Below are positions 45,346 through 53,374 of a DNA stretch of 64,000 nt, piece by piece (the stretch's first letter is position 1; each line of letters starts with the position of its first letter). The DNA is from Thermobifida halotolerans (GTDB taxonomy: Bacteria; Actinomycetota; Actinomycetes; Streptosporangiales; Streptosporangiaceae): contig NZ_CP063196.1 of NCBI RefSeq assembly GCF_003574835.2, forward strand, positions 5,332,001 through 5,396,000, in the 5' to 3' direction. The notes under the pieces are model-generated. The model had not been told where the DNA came from, searched no databases, and worked only from the letters and a program-made list of their open reading frames with translations. Both the position numbers and the translations under genes were made by a program.

Positions 45346-48300
45346 ATGCCAGGGGGCGACGAACTGAGCGAGAGCAACAACGGCGACATCGATCCGCGCC
45401 CTGAGGTCGAAGCAGCGGACGCCGCCGATTCTTCAGCGACGAAAAGTGACGTGAACTTCAACGAGCCTGATTCCGGCGACCATTCTGACAGCGCCGACGA
45501 CCATCCTGACAAGACTCGGACCGGGGCTGAGGCCGACGCCGACACGCCCGGCGACGGAGGCGAGGGCGACTTCGACTGGTTCGCCTCGCACGACGACGCT
45601 TCGGAGGACGAGTCTCCCTACCTCGAAGCCAGCGCCTTCAAGGACAGCGGCAGTTTCTTCCGGGACCGGGTGGCACGCAGCCTGGCCGAGGAGTACGGCC
45701 TGGAACTGGACGAGGACGGCAGGGTCACCGACCCCGGAGACTCCGACGGCACGGCCGGACAGAAGACCGAGACCGGGACCGGGTCGCCGGACGAGCCGAC
45801 CGGGGCGGCGGCCGCACGGGAGGACGCCGACGACACGGCCGCCGGTGAGGAGACCGCTTCGGTCGATTCGGGCGACGGCGAGGACGCGACGGGCGCACCC
45901 GTAGCCGACCCGGGGTCCGGGAGCACCGTTGAGGCCGCACCGTCTCGGTCCGACGACACGGCCGGGGTCTCGGAGGCGGACGAGGAGGACACCGAGCGGC
46001 TCAGGCAGTCCGAGGTGGCTGCGGTGCCCGGAACCGGTGAGGAGGACACCGAGCGGCTCGGCCGGTCCGAGGCGGCCGGGGTCTCGGAGGTGGACGAGGA
46101 GGACACCGAACGGCTCGGCCGGTCCGAGGCGGCTGCGGTGCCCGGAACCGGTGAGGAGGACACCGAACGGGTCCGGCCGACCGCGCCCTCCGGGATCGAC
46201 GAGGCCACCGTCCAGGTCTCCGCGGTGGGGACCGACCAGCCCACGGCGGCGACGGAGCGCTTCGGGAGCACACCCCCCGAGCCCGAGACCTCTTCCGAGA
46301 CCACCGCGGTCTTCAGCCACGGCCCGGTCGGAACCGGTCCCCGACAGCAGGGGCCCGCCTCCCGCGCTCCGCGCTTCGTGGAGGGTGCGGCCGGCCCGGG
46401 GACGGACACGCCCGCCCCCGTCGGACCGTCCCCCACCACCGAATCCGCGGCGGGCGGCACGGCGGTGAAGGCCAAGAAGAAGCAGCCCAAGCGGAAGAAG
46501 CCGCTGTGGTGGCGGATCACCCGTGTCGGGCTGGTCGCCGTGGTACTGGCCGTGGGAGCCGTGGTCGGCGGGTTCGCCTACGCCTACTCGGCGTTCGAGG
46601 TCCCCGACGCGGCCCAGGCCGACGCCACCGCGCAGGGGTCCGTCTTCTACTACGCCGACGGGTCGGTCCTCACCGAGCGCGGCGTCAACCGCAAGCCCGT
46701 CTCGCTCGACGATGTCCCCGAGCACGTCCAGAACGCCATCCTCTCCGCGGAGAACCGCGGCTTCTGGGACGAACCGGGCGTCTCCGTCACCGGCACGGCG
46801 CGCGCGGTCTGGTCCACCGTCACCGGACAGCAGGTCCAGGGCGGGTCCACCATCACCCAGCAGTTCGTGCGCAACTACTACGAGGGACTGAGCCAGGAGC
46901 AGACCATCGAGCGCAAGCTCAAGGAGATCATCATCGCGCTGAAGGTCGACCGCTCCCAGCCCAAGGAGTGGATCCTGGAGCAGTACCTCAACACCATCTA
47001 CTTCGGCCGCAACGCCTACGGCATCCAGGCGGCCGCCGAGGCCTACTACAACAAGGACGTCGGCGACCTCACCCCTGACGAGGCGGCGTTCCTGGCCGCG
47101 GCCATCCAGCAGCCCACCAAGTTCGGCCTGGCCGACAGCGACACCACCCCCGAGATGGAGAGCCGCTGGCGGTACGTGGTCAGGGGCCTGGTGGAGATGG
47201 GGTCCATCACCGAGGCGGAGTCGGCGGACTACGAGTTCCCCAAGCCGCTGCCGGAACGGCCGCAGGACAACATCGACCTCAGCGGCTACAAGGGCTACAT
47301 GTTCCAGCAGGCCATGAAGGAGCTGGAGGAGCTCGGCTACACCGAGGACAACATCAACCGGGGCGGCTACGAGATCCACACCACCTTCGATCCGGACCTG
47401 ATGCAGGCGGCCTACGAGGCGGTGCAGGAGAACGTGCCCGTCGACGACCTGCCGGAGGGGGTGCGGGTCGGGCTCAGCGTGGTCGACCCGGCCACCGGCG
47501 GCGTGGTGGCCTTCTACGGGGGCCAGGACTACTTCGAGAACCAGTACGACAGCGCGTTCCTGGGTACCGCGCAGGCGGGGTCGGCGATGAAGCCGTACGT
47601 GCTCGCCACGGCGCTCAAGGAGGGGCTGAGCCTGTACACCGTGGTGGACGGCTCCGGGCCGAGGATGATCAACGGTACGCGGATCCAGAACGCGGGCAAC
47701 TCCCCCGGCGGCGCGATGAACCTCATCCAGGCCACCACCGTCTCCAACAACCTCGGCTACATCGACCTGGCCCAGCGGGTCGGGTTGGAGAAGGTCGCCG
47801 AGACCGCCTACGACATGGGACTGCCCGAGGACAGCATCGACCTGGTGCCGGTGCTGCCGCTGGGCGCCAACAGCGTGAGCCCCACCAACCAGGCGGGCGG
47901 CTACGCCACCTTCGCCAACGGTGGTGAGCACGTCGAGACACACGTGGTGTCGTCCATCCTCAACAAGGACGGCGAGGAGGAACGCCCCGAGCCGGAACGC
48001 AACCGGGTACTCACCGAGGAGCAGGCGGCCGACGCCACCTACGCGATGCGCCAGGTGATCAACTCGGGCACCGGCACGGCCGCCAACATCGGACGCCCCG
48101 CCGCGGGCAAGACCGGGACCACCAACGGCAGCGTCGCCGCCTGGTTCGTCGGCTACACGCCGCAGATGTCCGCGGCGGTGGGCATCTACAGCGGTGACAA
48201 CGAGACGTTCTCCGTTCCCGGCTGGGGAACCCTGTCCGGCGGCACGCTCCCGGCGACGGTGTGGCGCGCCTTCATGCAGAAGGCGATGGCGGACGTACCC

Positions 48301-48621
48301 GTCGAGGACTTCCCCTCACCCTCGTTCAGCGGCTCCTCGCCCAACTGGGCGCCGGAGCCCGAGCCCGATCCCACGGAGAGCTCCGGTCCCTCGACCGAGC
48401 AGCCTCCGGTGACGGAGGAGGAGCCGCCCGTGGTCGCCGATCCGGGCACGGGAGTCGACCCGGGCACGGGCGGCGGCGGCATCGACACCGGCGGCGGCGG
48501 TGGCGATGGTGGTGGCGGTACCGATCCCGGCACCGACCCCGGCGGTGGTGGCGGTACCGACCCCGGTGGCGGCGGCGGTGGCGGCGACACCGGCGACGGG
48601 ATGCTGTCGCCGACGGGCTGA
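45346..48621 (+). CDS. Class A penicillin-binding protein (GT51-transpeptidase)
   Basis: A bifunctional peptidoglycan synthase of 1091 residues. A long acidic cytosolic N-terminus (1-385) contains four 19-residue repeats (208-283); a basic patch and one membrane segment follow (388-412). The GT51 domain has Glu469 in SAENRGFW and GGSTITQQFVRNYY; the transpeptidase has SAMK with Ser746, SNN (800-802), and KTG (922-924). The C-terminus is Pro/Thr then Gly/Asp-rich, probably in the wall. ATG 45346 has GGGGAG 6 bases upstream. The N-terminus is far longer than in typical PBPs, a possible scaffold or kinase-target region. Confidence 0.93.
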   Translation: MPGGDELSESNNGDIDPRPEVEAADAADSSATKSDVNFNEPDSGDHSDSADDHPDKTRTGAEADADTPGDGGEGDFDWFASHDDASEDESPYLEASAFKDSGSFFRDRVARSLAEEYGLELDEDGRVTDPGDSDGTAGQKTETGTGSPDEPTGAAAAREDADDTAAGEETASVDSGDGEDATGAPVADPGSGSTVEAAPSRSDDTAGVSEADEEDTERLRQSEVAAVPGTGEEDTERLGRSEAAGVSEVDEEDTERLGRSEAAAVPGTGEEDTERVRPTAPSGIDEATVQVSAVGTDQPTAATERFGSTPPEPETSSETTAVFSHGPVGTGPRQQGPASRAPRFVEGAAGPGTDTPAPVGPSPTTESAAGGTAVKAKKKQPKRKKPLWWRITRVGLVAVVLAVGAVVGGFAYAYSAFEVPDAAQADATAQGSVFYYADGSVLTERGVNRKPVSLDDVPEHVQNAILSAENRGFWDEPGVSVTGTARAVWSTVTGQQVQGGSTITQQFVRNYYEGLSQEQTIERKLKEIIIALKVDRSQPKEWILEQYLNTIYFGRNAYGIQAAAEAYYNKDVGDLTPDEAAFLAAAIQQPTKFGLADSDTTPEMESRWRYVVRGLVEMGSITEAESADYEFPKPLPERPQDNIDLSGYKGYMFQQAMKELEELGYTEDNINRGGYEIHTTFDPDLMQAAYEAVQENVPVDDLPEGVRVGLSVVDPATGGVVAFYGGQDYFENQYDSAFLGTAQAGSAMKPYVLATALKEGLSLYTVVDGSGPRMINGTRIQNAGNSPGGAMNLIQATTVSNNLGYIDLAQRVGLEKVAETAYDMGLPEDSIDLVPVLPLGANSVSPTNQAGGYATFANGGEHVETHVVSSILNKDGEEERPEPERNRVLTEEQAADATYAMRQVINSGTGTAANIGRPAAGKTGTTNGSVAAWFVGYTPQMSAAVGIYSGDNETFSVPGWGTLSGGTLPATVWRAFMQKAMADVPVEDFPSPSFSGSSPNWAPEPEPDPTESSGPSTEQPPVTEEEPPVVADPGTGVDPGTGGGGIDTGGGGGDGGGGTDPGTDPGGGGGTDPGGGGGGGDTGDGMLSPTG
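45967..46194 (+). repeat. Four 57-bp tandem repeats inside the PBP gene
   Basis: Units start at 45967, 46024, 46081 and 46138. They encode alternating VSE(A/V)DEEDTERL... and VPGTGEEDTER... segments of 19 residues. Units 1 and 3, and 2 and 4, are more alike, so a 114-bp pair was probably duplicated. Confidence 0.85.
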
Positions 48622-48624
48622 CCA

Positions 48625-48665
48625 CGGTGTGGGTCGCCTCCCGGTCCGGGAGGCGACCCACACCG
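48625..48665. terminator. Bidirectional terminator after PBP gene
   Basis: A perfect 18-bp stem (48625-48642 with 48648-48665) with a 5-base loop between two convergent genes. Confidence 0.8.
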
Positions 48666-48698
48666 CTGTGCGGGCGCCGAACGGTGAGCCGCGGACGG

Positions 48699-49781
48699 TC
48701 ATCCGGTGGGGAGCGCCACCGGCTGGTCGCAGCAGTCCGCGGCGGTCCGCTCCGCCCCGTGCGAAACATCGGTGAAGACGCGGATGCCGGGCGTGGCCGC
48801 GCAGAGCGCGTCGACAGCCAGGATCACCGCGGCGGTGGTCCAGGTGCTGCGCTCCACCGGCCAGCGCACGTCCTGGGCGAACTGGTAACCGGTCCAGTAG
48901 GCGCCGTCGTCGGGGTCGCGCAGGTGCTGGATCCAGGCCAGCAGTTCGGCGCCCCGGTCGAGGTCGCCGACGGCTGCCAGGGCCAACACCAGCTCCGACG
49001 TCTCGGCCCCGGTGACCCACGGCTGGTCGCTGACACAGCGGATGCCCAGGCCGGGCACCACGAAGGCGTCCCAGCGCTCCGCGAGGCGCTTCTCGGCCCG
49101 CTCACCGCGCACCGCTCCGCCCAGAACCGGGTAGTACCAGTCCATCGAGTAGCGGCTGCGGTCGGCGAAGAGCGACTCGTGGTCGCACACCAGGTGGGCC
49201 AGTCGTGCCGCGGCCGCCTCCCAGTCGGGCTGCGGGCACCCCAGATACTCGGCGAGCGCGGCGGCGCAGCGCAGCCCCTGGTGGATGCTCGCGCAGACGG
49301 TGAGCAGGGCGTGGTCGCCGGGACTGCCGTCGGCGCCGCGCGCCCACAGGATCTCGCCCCGCTCGGTGCGCAGTCCCAGCACGAAGCCGATCCCCGCGCG
49401 CACGGTGGGCCACAGCCGCTCCGCGAACCCGTCGTCACCGCTGACCAGCAGGTGGTGCCAGACGCCGACGGCGGCGTAGGCGGCGTGGTTGGCCTCCCGG
49501 AGCGGATCGGCGACCTTGCCCTGGCGGAGTTTGGCGGGCCAGGAGCCGTCCGGGTTCTGCACCGTCGCCAGCCAGTCGTAGGCGCGCACCGCCGCCCTGT
49601 GGTGGCCGGACGCCGACAGCGCCATGGCGCACTCGACGTGGTCCCAGACGTCCAGGTGGCCTCCGGGAAACCACGGGATCGCTCCCGAGGGCTCCTGGGT
49701 GTTGACCAGGTACTCGGCGCTGCGGGCGATGTCGTCGGCCCCGAGGACACCCGGAAGTTCGGGAAGGTCGTGCGTGCTCAT
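48699..49781 (-). CDS. Prenyltransferase/terpene-cyclase-like alpha-barrel protein
   Basis: A protein of 360 residues with repeated helical units typical of the squalene cyclase/prenyltransferase barrel (YLVNTQEPSGAIPWFPGG, YDWLATVQNPDGSWPAKLR, WIQHLRDPDDGAYWTGYQ). I see neither the DxDD of class II cyclases nor a clear QW series, so catalysis is uncertain. ATG 49781 overlaps the methyltransferase stop by ATGA. It is the third gene of a glycosyltransferase-methyltransferase cassette. Possibly acts on a glycolipid or glycan; alternatively it may be a glycan-processing enzyme of similar fold. Confidence 0.7.
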   Translation of the reverse strand: MSTHDLPELPGVLGADDIARSAEYLVNTQEPSGAIPWFPGGHLDVWDHVECAMALSASGHHRAAVRAYDWLATVQNPDGSWPAKLRQGKVADPLREANHAAYAAVGVWHHLLVSGDDGFAERLWPTVRAGIGFVLGLRTERGEILWARGADGSPGDHALLTVCASIHQGLRCAAALAEYLGCPQPDWEAAAARLAHLVCDHESLFADRSRYSMDWYYPVLGGAVRGERAEKRLAERWDAFVVPGLGIRCVSDQPWVTGAETSELVLALAAVGDLDRGAELLAWIQHLRDPDDGAYWTGYQFAQDVRWPVERSTWTTAAVILAVDALCAATPGIRVFTDVSHGAERTAADCCDQPVALPTG

Positions 49782-50509
49782 CCGGTGTCCCCGCCCCGCC
49801 GTGGTTTGCGGAGGTAGACGACGACGCTCTTGCCGATCAGCGGGTTGAGCGCGCGCTCGGCGAGACGGGTGACACGGGGGGCCTTCATCATGTCCCACAC
49901 CAGGAGGTTGTGGTAGGCGCGCACCAGCGGGTGCGTGTCGTTGTCGGTGCCCACGGCGCACTTGAGCCACCAGTAGGGCGAGTGCAGGGCGTGCGCGTGG
50001 TGGTGCGGACCGATCCGGAACCCGGTGGCCTTGAGCTTGGCCTCCAACTCGGCGCGGGTGTAGATGCGGATGTGTCCGCCCTCGTTGGTGTGGTACTCCT
50101 CCGACAGCGCCCAGCAGACGCGTTCGGGCAGCCAGCTCGGCACGGTGACGACGGCGATGCCGCCCGGTGTGAGCACGCGGTGCAGCTCGGCCATGGCGGC
50201 GGTGTCGTGCGGGATGTGCTCCATGATCTCGGCGGCGATGACCCGGTCGAAGGAGCCGTCCTCGAAGGGCATGGCCAGCGCGTCGCCCCTGACGGTCTCG
50301 GCGGTGGCCGAGGCGGGCGCCTCCCCCTCGGCGCGCATGGCGGCGAACATGGCGGAGACCGAGGCCAGGTCGTTCTCGTTCTGGTCGAAGGCCACCACGT
50401 CGGCGCCTCGACGGTACGCCTCGAACGCGTGCCGGCCGCCGCCGCAGCCCAGGTCCAGCACCCGGTTGCCGGGGCCGACGGGGAACAGAGTGAAGTCGAC
50501 GGTGATCAG
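49778..50509 (-). CDS. Class I SAM-dependent methyltransferase, probable CTG start
   Basis: About 243 residues: VLDLGCGGGRHAFEAYRRGA (motif I), VVAFDQNENDLASV, FDRVIAAEIMEHIP and ELHRVLTPGGIAVVTVPSW. A cysteine/histidine run HHHAHALHSPYWWLKCAVG is typical of a conserved actinobacterial group. No ATG, GTG or TTG lies at the family start; CTG 50509 has AAGGAG exactly 6 bases upstream and gives the expected (M)ITVDFTLFPVG N-terminus. The next possible start, ATG 50653, overlaps the upstream gene and lacks a signal. It is the middle gene of the cassette. Confidence 0.82.
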   Translation of the reverse strand: MITVDFTLFPVGPGNRVLDLGCGGGRHAFEAYRRGADVVAFDQNENDLASVSAMFAAMRAEGEAPASATAETVRGDALAMPFEDGSFDRVIAAEIMEHIPHDTAAMAELHRVLTPGGIAVVTVPSWLPERVCWALSEEYHTNEGGHIRIYTRAELEAKLKATGFRIGPHHHAHALHSPYWWLKCAVGTDNDTHPLVRAYHNLLVWDMMKAPRVTRLAERALNPLIGKSVVVYLRKPRRGGDTG

Positions 50510-50603
50510 AGGAAGCTCCTTCTGGTCGTACCTGCGGGGTCGTGTGCGGAAGAGGGCACGCGCCCACGGTGGGTCCAGGGGGGACCCTACGGGGTGATGG
50601 GGG

Positions 50604-51872
50604 TCAGGGCCGACGTCCCCGTCCGCTCCGCGTGGCCTCGATGGCGGCGACATAGCGGCGGGCGGTCGCCTCGGCCACCGCCCGCCAGGTGAAGCGCTCC
50701 TGGACGCGCCGCCACGCCGCCTCGCTCATCCGGGCGCGTTCGGCGTCGTTGTCCAGCAGTTCCGCCACCGCCGCCGAGAGCGCCTCGGCGTCGCCGGGAG
50801 GGACCAGGCGTCCGGCGGCGCCGTCCTCGCCGACCACCTCGGGCAGGGCGCCCGCCCGGCTGGCCACGAGCGGGGTGCCGGTGGCCATGGCCTCCACCGC
50901 GGGCAGGGAGAAGCCCTCGTAGAGCGAGGGGACCACCGCGACCTGGGCACTGGACAGCAGGCGGGCCAGTTCGGTGTCGTCGATGCCGCTGACGAAGGTG
51001 ACGCGGTCCCGCAGTGACAGTTCGTCGACGAGCCGGTCGGTGGGACCTCCGGGGCGGGGCCTGCTGACGACGGTCAACTCGACCTCTCGTTCGGTGGCGA
51101 GTTTGGCCGTGGCGCCCAGCAGCGTCGCCACCCCCTTGAGCGGGCTGTCGGCGCTGGCCACGCAGACGATCCGGCCGGGGACCCGGGTGACGTCGGGGCG
51201 CGGGTGGAAGAACCTGGTGTCGACTCCGAGCGGGACCACGTCGATGGCGGAGGGGCGGACCCGGAACTCGCGGGCGACGTCCTCGGCGGAGGACCGGGAG
51301 GGCACCAGGATGGACCGCAGCCGTCGCGCCACCCGTCTCTGCATGTTCACGAAGCCGTACCAGCGGCGCTTGGACAGGCGCTGCCAGCCGGAGGAGGACT
51401 CCAGTTCGATGCGGCGGTCCACGGTGATGGGGTGGTGGACGGTGGTGACCAGGGGGAAGGATGACTGGACGCCGAGCAGGCCGTAGCCGAGGGTCTGGTT
51501 GTCGTGCACCACGTCGAACTCGTCGCGTCGGGCGCGCAGTTCGCGCAGGGCCCGCAGGGAGAAGGTGAGCGGTTCGGGGAAGCCGGCGGTCCACATGGTG
51601 GCGACCTCCAGCGCGTCGATCCAGTCCCGCCACCGGCTGACCGGAGGGGTCTGGAACGGGTGGGCGTCGTTGTACAGGTCCAGGCTGGGAATCCTGTCCA
51701 GGGTGACGCCGTCGTCGAGTTCGGGGTAGGGCTGGCCGGACAGTACACGTACCCGGTGACCGAGCGCGGCGAGTTCCCGGGAGAGGTGTCGGACGTAGAC
51801 GCCCTGGCCGCCGCAGTGCGGCTTGCTTCGGTAGGAGAGCAGGGCAATGCGCAGGGGACGGTCGAGAGGCAT
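50604..51872 (-). CDS. GT4 family glycosyltransferase
   Basis: A protein of 422 residues with a GT-B fold. N-terminal LRIALLSYRSKPHCGGQGVY (acceptor-side glycine motif) and the C-terminal donor site with ASADSPLKGVATLL, PSLYEGFSLPAVEAMATGTP (EX7E motif) and LVPPGDAEALSAAV. It retains configuration and uses a nucleotide-sugar; the acceptor may be a lipid or sugar. ATG 51872 (MPLDRPLRIALL) was chosen; an ATG at 51887 adds five residues. No ribosome-binding site is obvious. First gene of the three-gene cassette. Confidence 0.88.
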   Translation of the reverse strand: MPLDRPLRIALLSYRSKPHCGGQGVYVRHLSRELAALGHRVRVLSGQPYPELDDGVTLDRIPSLDLYNDAHPFQTPPVSRWRDWIDALEVATMWTAGFPEPLTFSLRALRELRARRDEFDVVHDNQTLGYGLLGVQSSFPLVTTVHHPITVDRRIELESSSGWQRLSKRRWYGFVNMQRRVARRLRSILVPSRSSAEDVAREFRVRPSAIDVVPLGVDTRFFHPRPDVTRVPGRIVCVASADSPLKGVATLLGATAKLATEREVELTVVSRPRPGGPTDRLVDELSLRDRVTFVSGIDDTELARLLSSAQVAVVPSLYEGFSLPAVEAMATGTPLVASRAGALPEVVGEDGAAGRLVPPGDAEALSAAVAELLDNDAERARMSEAAWRRVQERFTWRAVAEATARRYVAAIEATRSGRGRRP

Positions 51873-52207
51873 GTGGTGACAACCCATCACAGGCGAGGAG
51901 CCGCGGGCCGACCCGCCGGTGCGGGTGTGGTCCCGCACGCTCATGACGGCGGCGGAGTGACTCGGGGCGGCGGGGACGGGAAGAGGGGCCTCGGGGCGCG
52001 AAGCGTCGGCGGCCCCCCGTTCCAACACTGTCGACAAACCACCTGATGCGTCACCCGCCTCGCATATTACCCACCAGTTTAATGGCCGGCCCCTTCCGGG
52101 ACTCCAGAGGGCCAACTGCGGCGGCTGTTCCGTTACCCCCGTCGTGTGCTGGAAAAACGTCTCCGCCGCACGGAAGATGACGGAAACGGGGGCGGCGGGT
52201 GGAGAGG
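51873..52207. other. Gene-free interval upstream of the glycosyltransferase operon
   Basis: This interval of 335 bases presumably carries the operon promoter. It is less G+C rich near 52040-52090. I found no palindrome, tRNA or small gene that I can support. Confidence 0.4.
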
Positions 52208-53212
52208 TCAGCCCCGGGCCGCGGCCCACAGCAGGGTTCCGGAGCCGTCCGTGACGGGCACGGCGACACCGCGTCGGTGCAGGAGGCGCAGGTGCGCTGC
52301 GATCTCGGAGGCGGCCAGGCGGCGTGTCGACACCGGCATCCGGTCCCAGCCCCGTCTCCAGGACAGCCGCGACGTCAGCGTCCACAGGGTGGCCGGGGAG
52401 GAGGAGAGCAGGCGGGACAGTTCGGCGAGGCGGTCCTCGTGGTGGTCGGCGATGGTGGCGGCGCGTTCCGGGATGCCGGTGAACCGGTGCTCGTGGGCGG
52501 GCAGGGCCGTCGTCGCCCCGAGTTTCGCGACCCGGGTCAGGGAGTCCAGGAAGTCGCCGAGGGGATCGTGGTCGGCGTCGAGCGGGTACAGGGCGATGTG
52601 CGGGGTGATCCGGGGCAGCAGGTGGTCGCCGGTGAGCAGGAGGCCCGCGTCCTCCAGGTGCAGACAGACGTGGCCCGGGGTGTGGCCGGGAGTCCACACC
52701 ACCCGCAGCCGGTGGCCGGGCAGGTCCGCGAGTTCGCCCGGGACGAGTGCGCGGTCGGGAAGGGGGAGCGGGAGCAGAGGAGGCAGCGCCGCGGCGTGGG
52801 CGCGGATCTCGTCCTCTGAGGCCCCGGCGCGGCGTAGTTGGCCGAGCTCGGTCTCCCGGAACTCCTGGGGGGTCAGGTGGCGGAGGAAGCGGGCCCGGTC
52901 GATGTCGGCGCGGTGGGCCGCGACCCAGGCCCCCGAGGCGGCGCGCACCCGGCCCGCCAGACCCAGGTGGTCGCCGTGGAAGTGGGTGACGACGACGCCG
53001 TGCACGTCCTCGATCCGCGTTCCGGCCGTCTCCAGGCCCGCGCACAGTCCCCGCCAGGACTCCTCGTGGTCGCATCCGGCGTCCACCAGCACCGGGCCCC
53101 GGGCGGTGTGCAGCGCGTAGACCAGTGTGTGGCCGAGCGAGCTGTCCGGGAACGGCACCGGGATACTCCACAGTCCGTCGGCCACCTCCTCGACCGGGGG
53201 CAGTTCGCGCAT
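52208..53212 (-). CDS. MBL-fold metallo-hydrolase
   Basis: A protein of 334 residues with the metallo-beta-lactamase motifs VTHFHGDHLG, HTPGHVCLHL, LTGDHLLPRI and PAHEHRF. The layout, with a C-terminal winged-helix-like part (RRLAASEIAAHLRLLHRRG), resembles LACTB2-type/RNase-like hydrolases and glyoxalase II relatives. Two zinc ions are likely. ATG 53212 has GAAGAGG upstream. Substrate unknown; thioester or lactone hydrolysis is a reasonable guess. It is a single gene between operons. Confidence 0.87.
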   Translation of the reverse strand: MRELPPVEEVADGLWSIPVPFPDSSLGHTLVYALHTARGPVLVDAGCDHEESWRGLCAGLETAGTRIEDVHGVVVTHFHGDHLGLAGRVRAASGAWVAAHRADIDRARFLRHLTPQEFRETELGQLRRAGASEDEIRAHAAALPPLLPLPLPDRALVPGELADLPGHRLRVVWTPGHTPGHVCLHLEDAGLLLTGDHLLPRITPHIALYPLDADHDPLGDFLDSLTRVAKLGATTALPAHEHRFTGIPERAATIADHHEDRLAELSRLLSSSPATLWTLTSRLSWRRGWDRMPVSTRRLAASEIAAHLRLLHRRGVAVPVTDGSGTLLWAAARG

Positions 53213-53374
53213 GGCACCTCTTCCCTCTCCCGACCAGAACGCCGTTCGAGTTTAGGAGGGGAGGGGAACCGCCGTCCCGGCGGGGCGAGGAAACGACGGA
53301 GCACGGCCCCGGGGGGAGCGGGTGGATCGGCACCGGGGCGCCTCCCCGCTCCCCGGAGCCGGTTCCGGGAGGGG

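Noticed and set aside
45433-47943. Long minus-strand frame opposite the PBP gene
   Set aside because: Shadow of the PBP coding sequence; no motif and no start signal.
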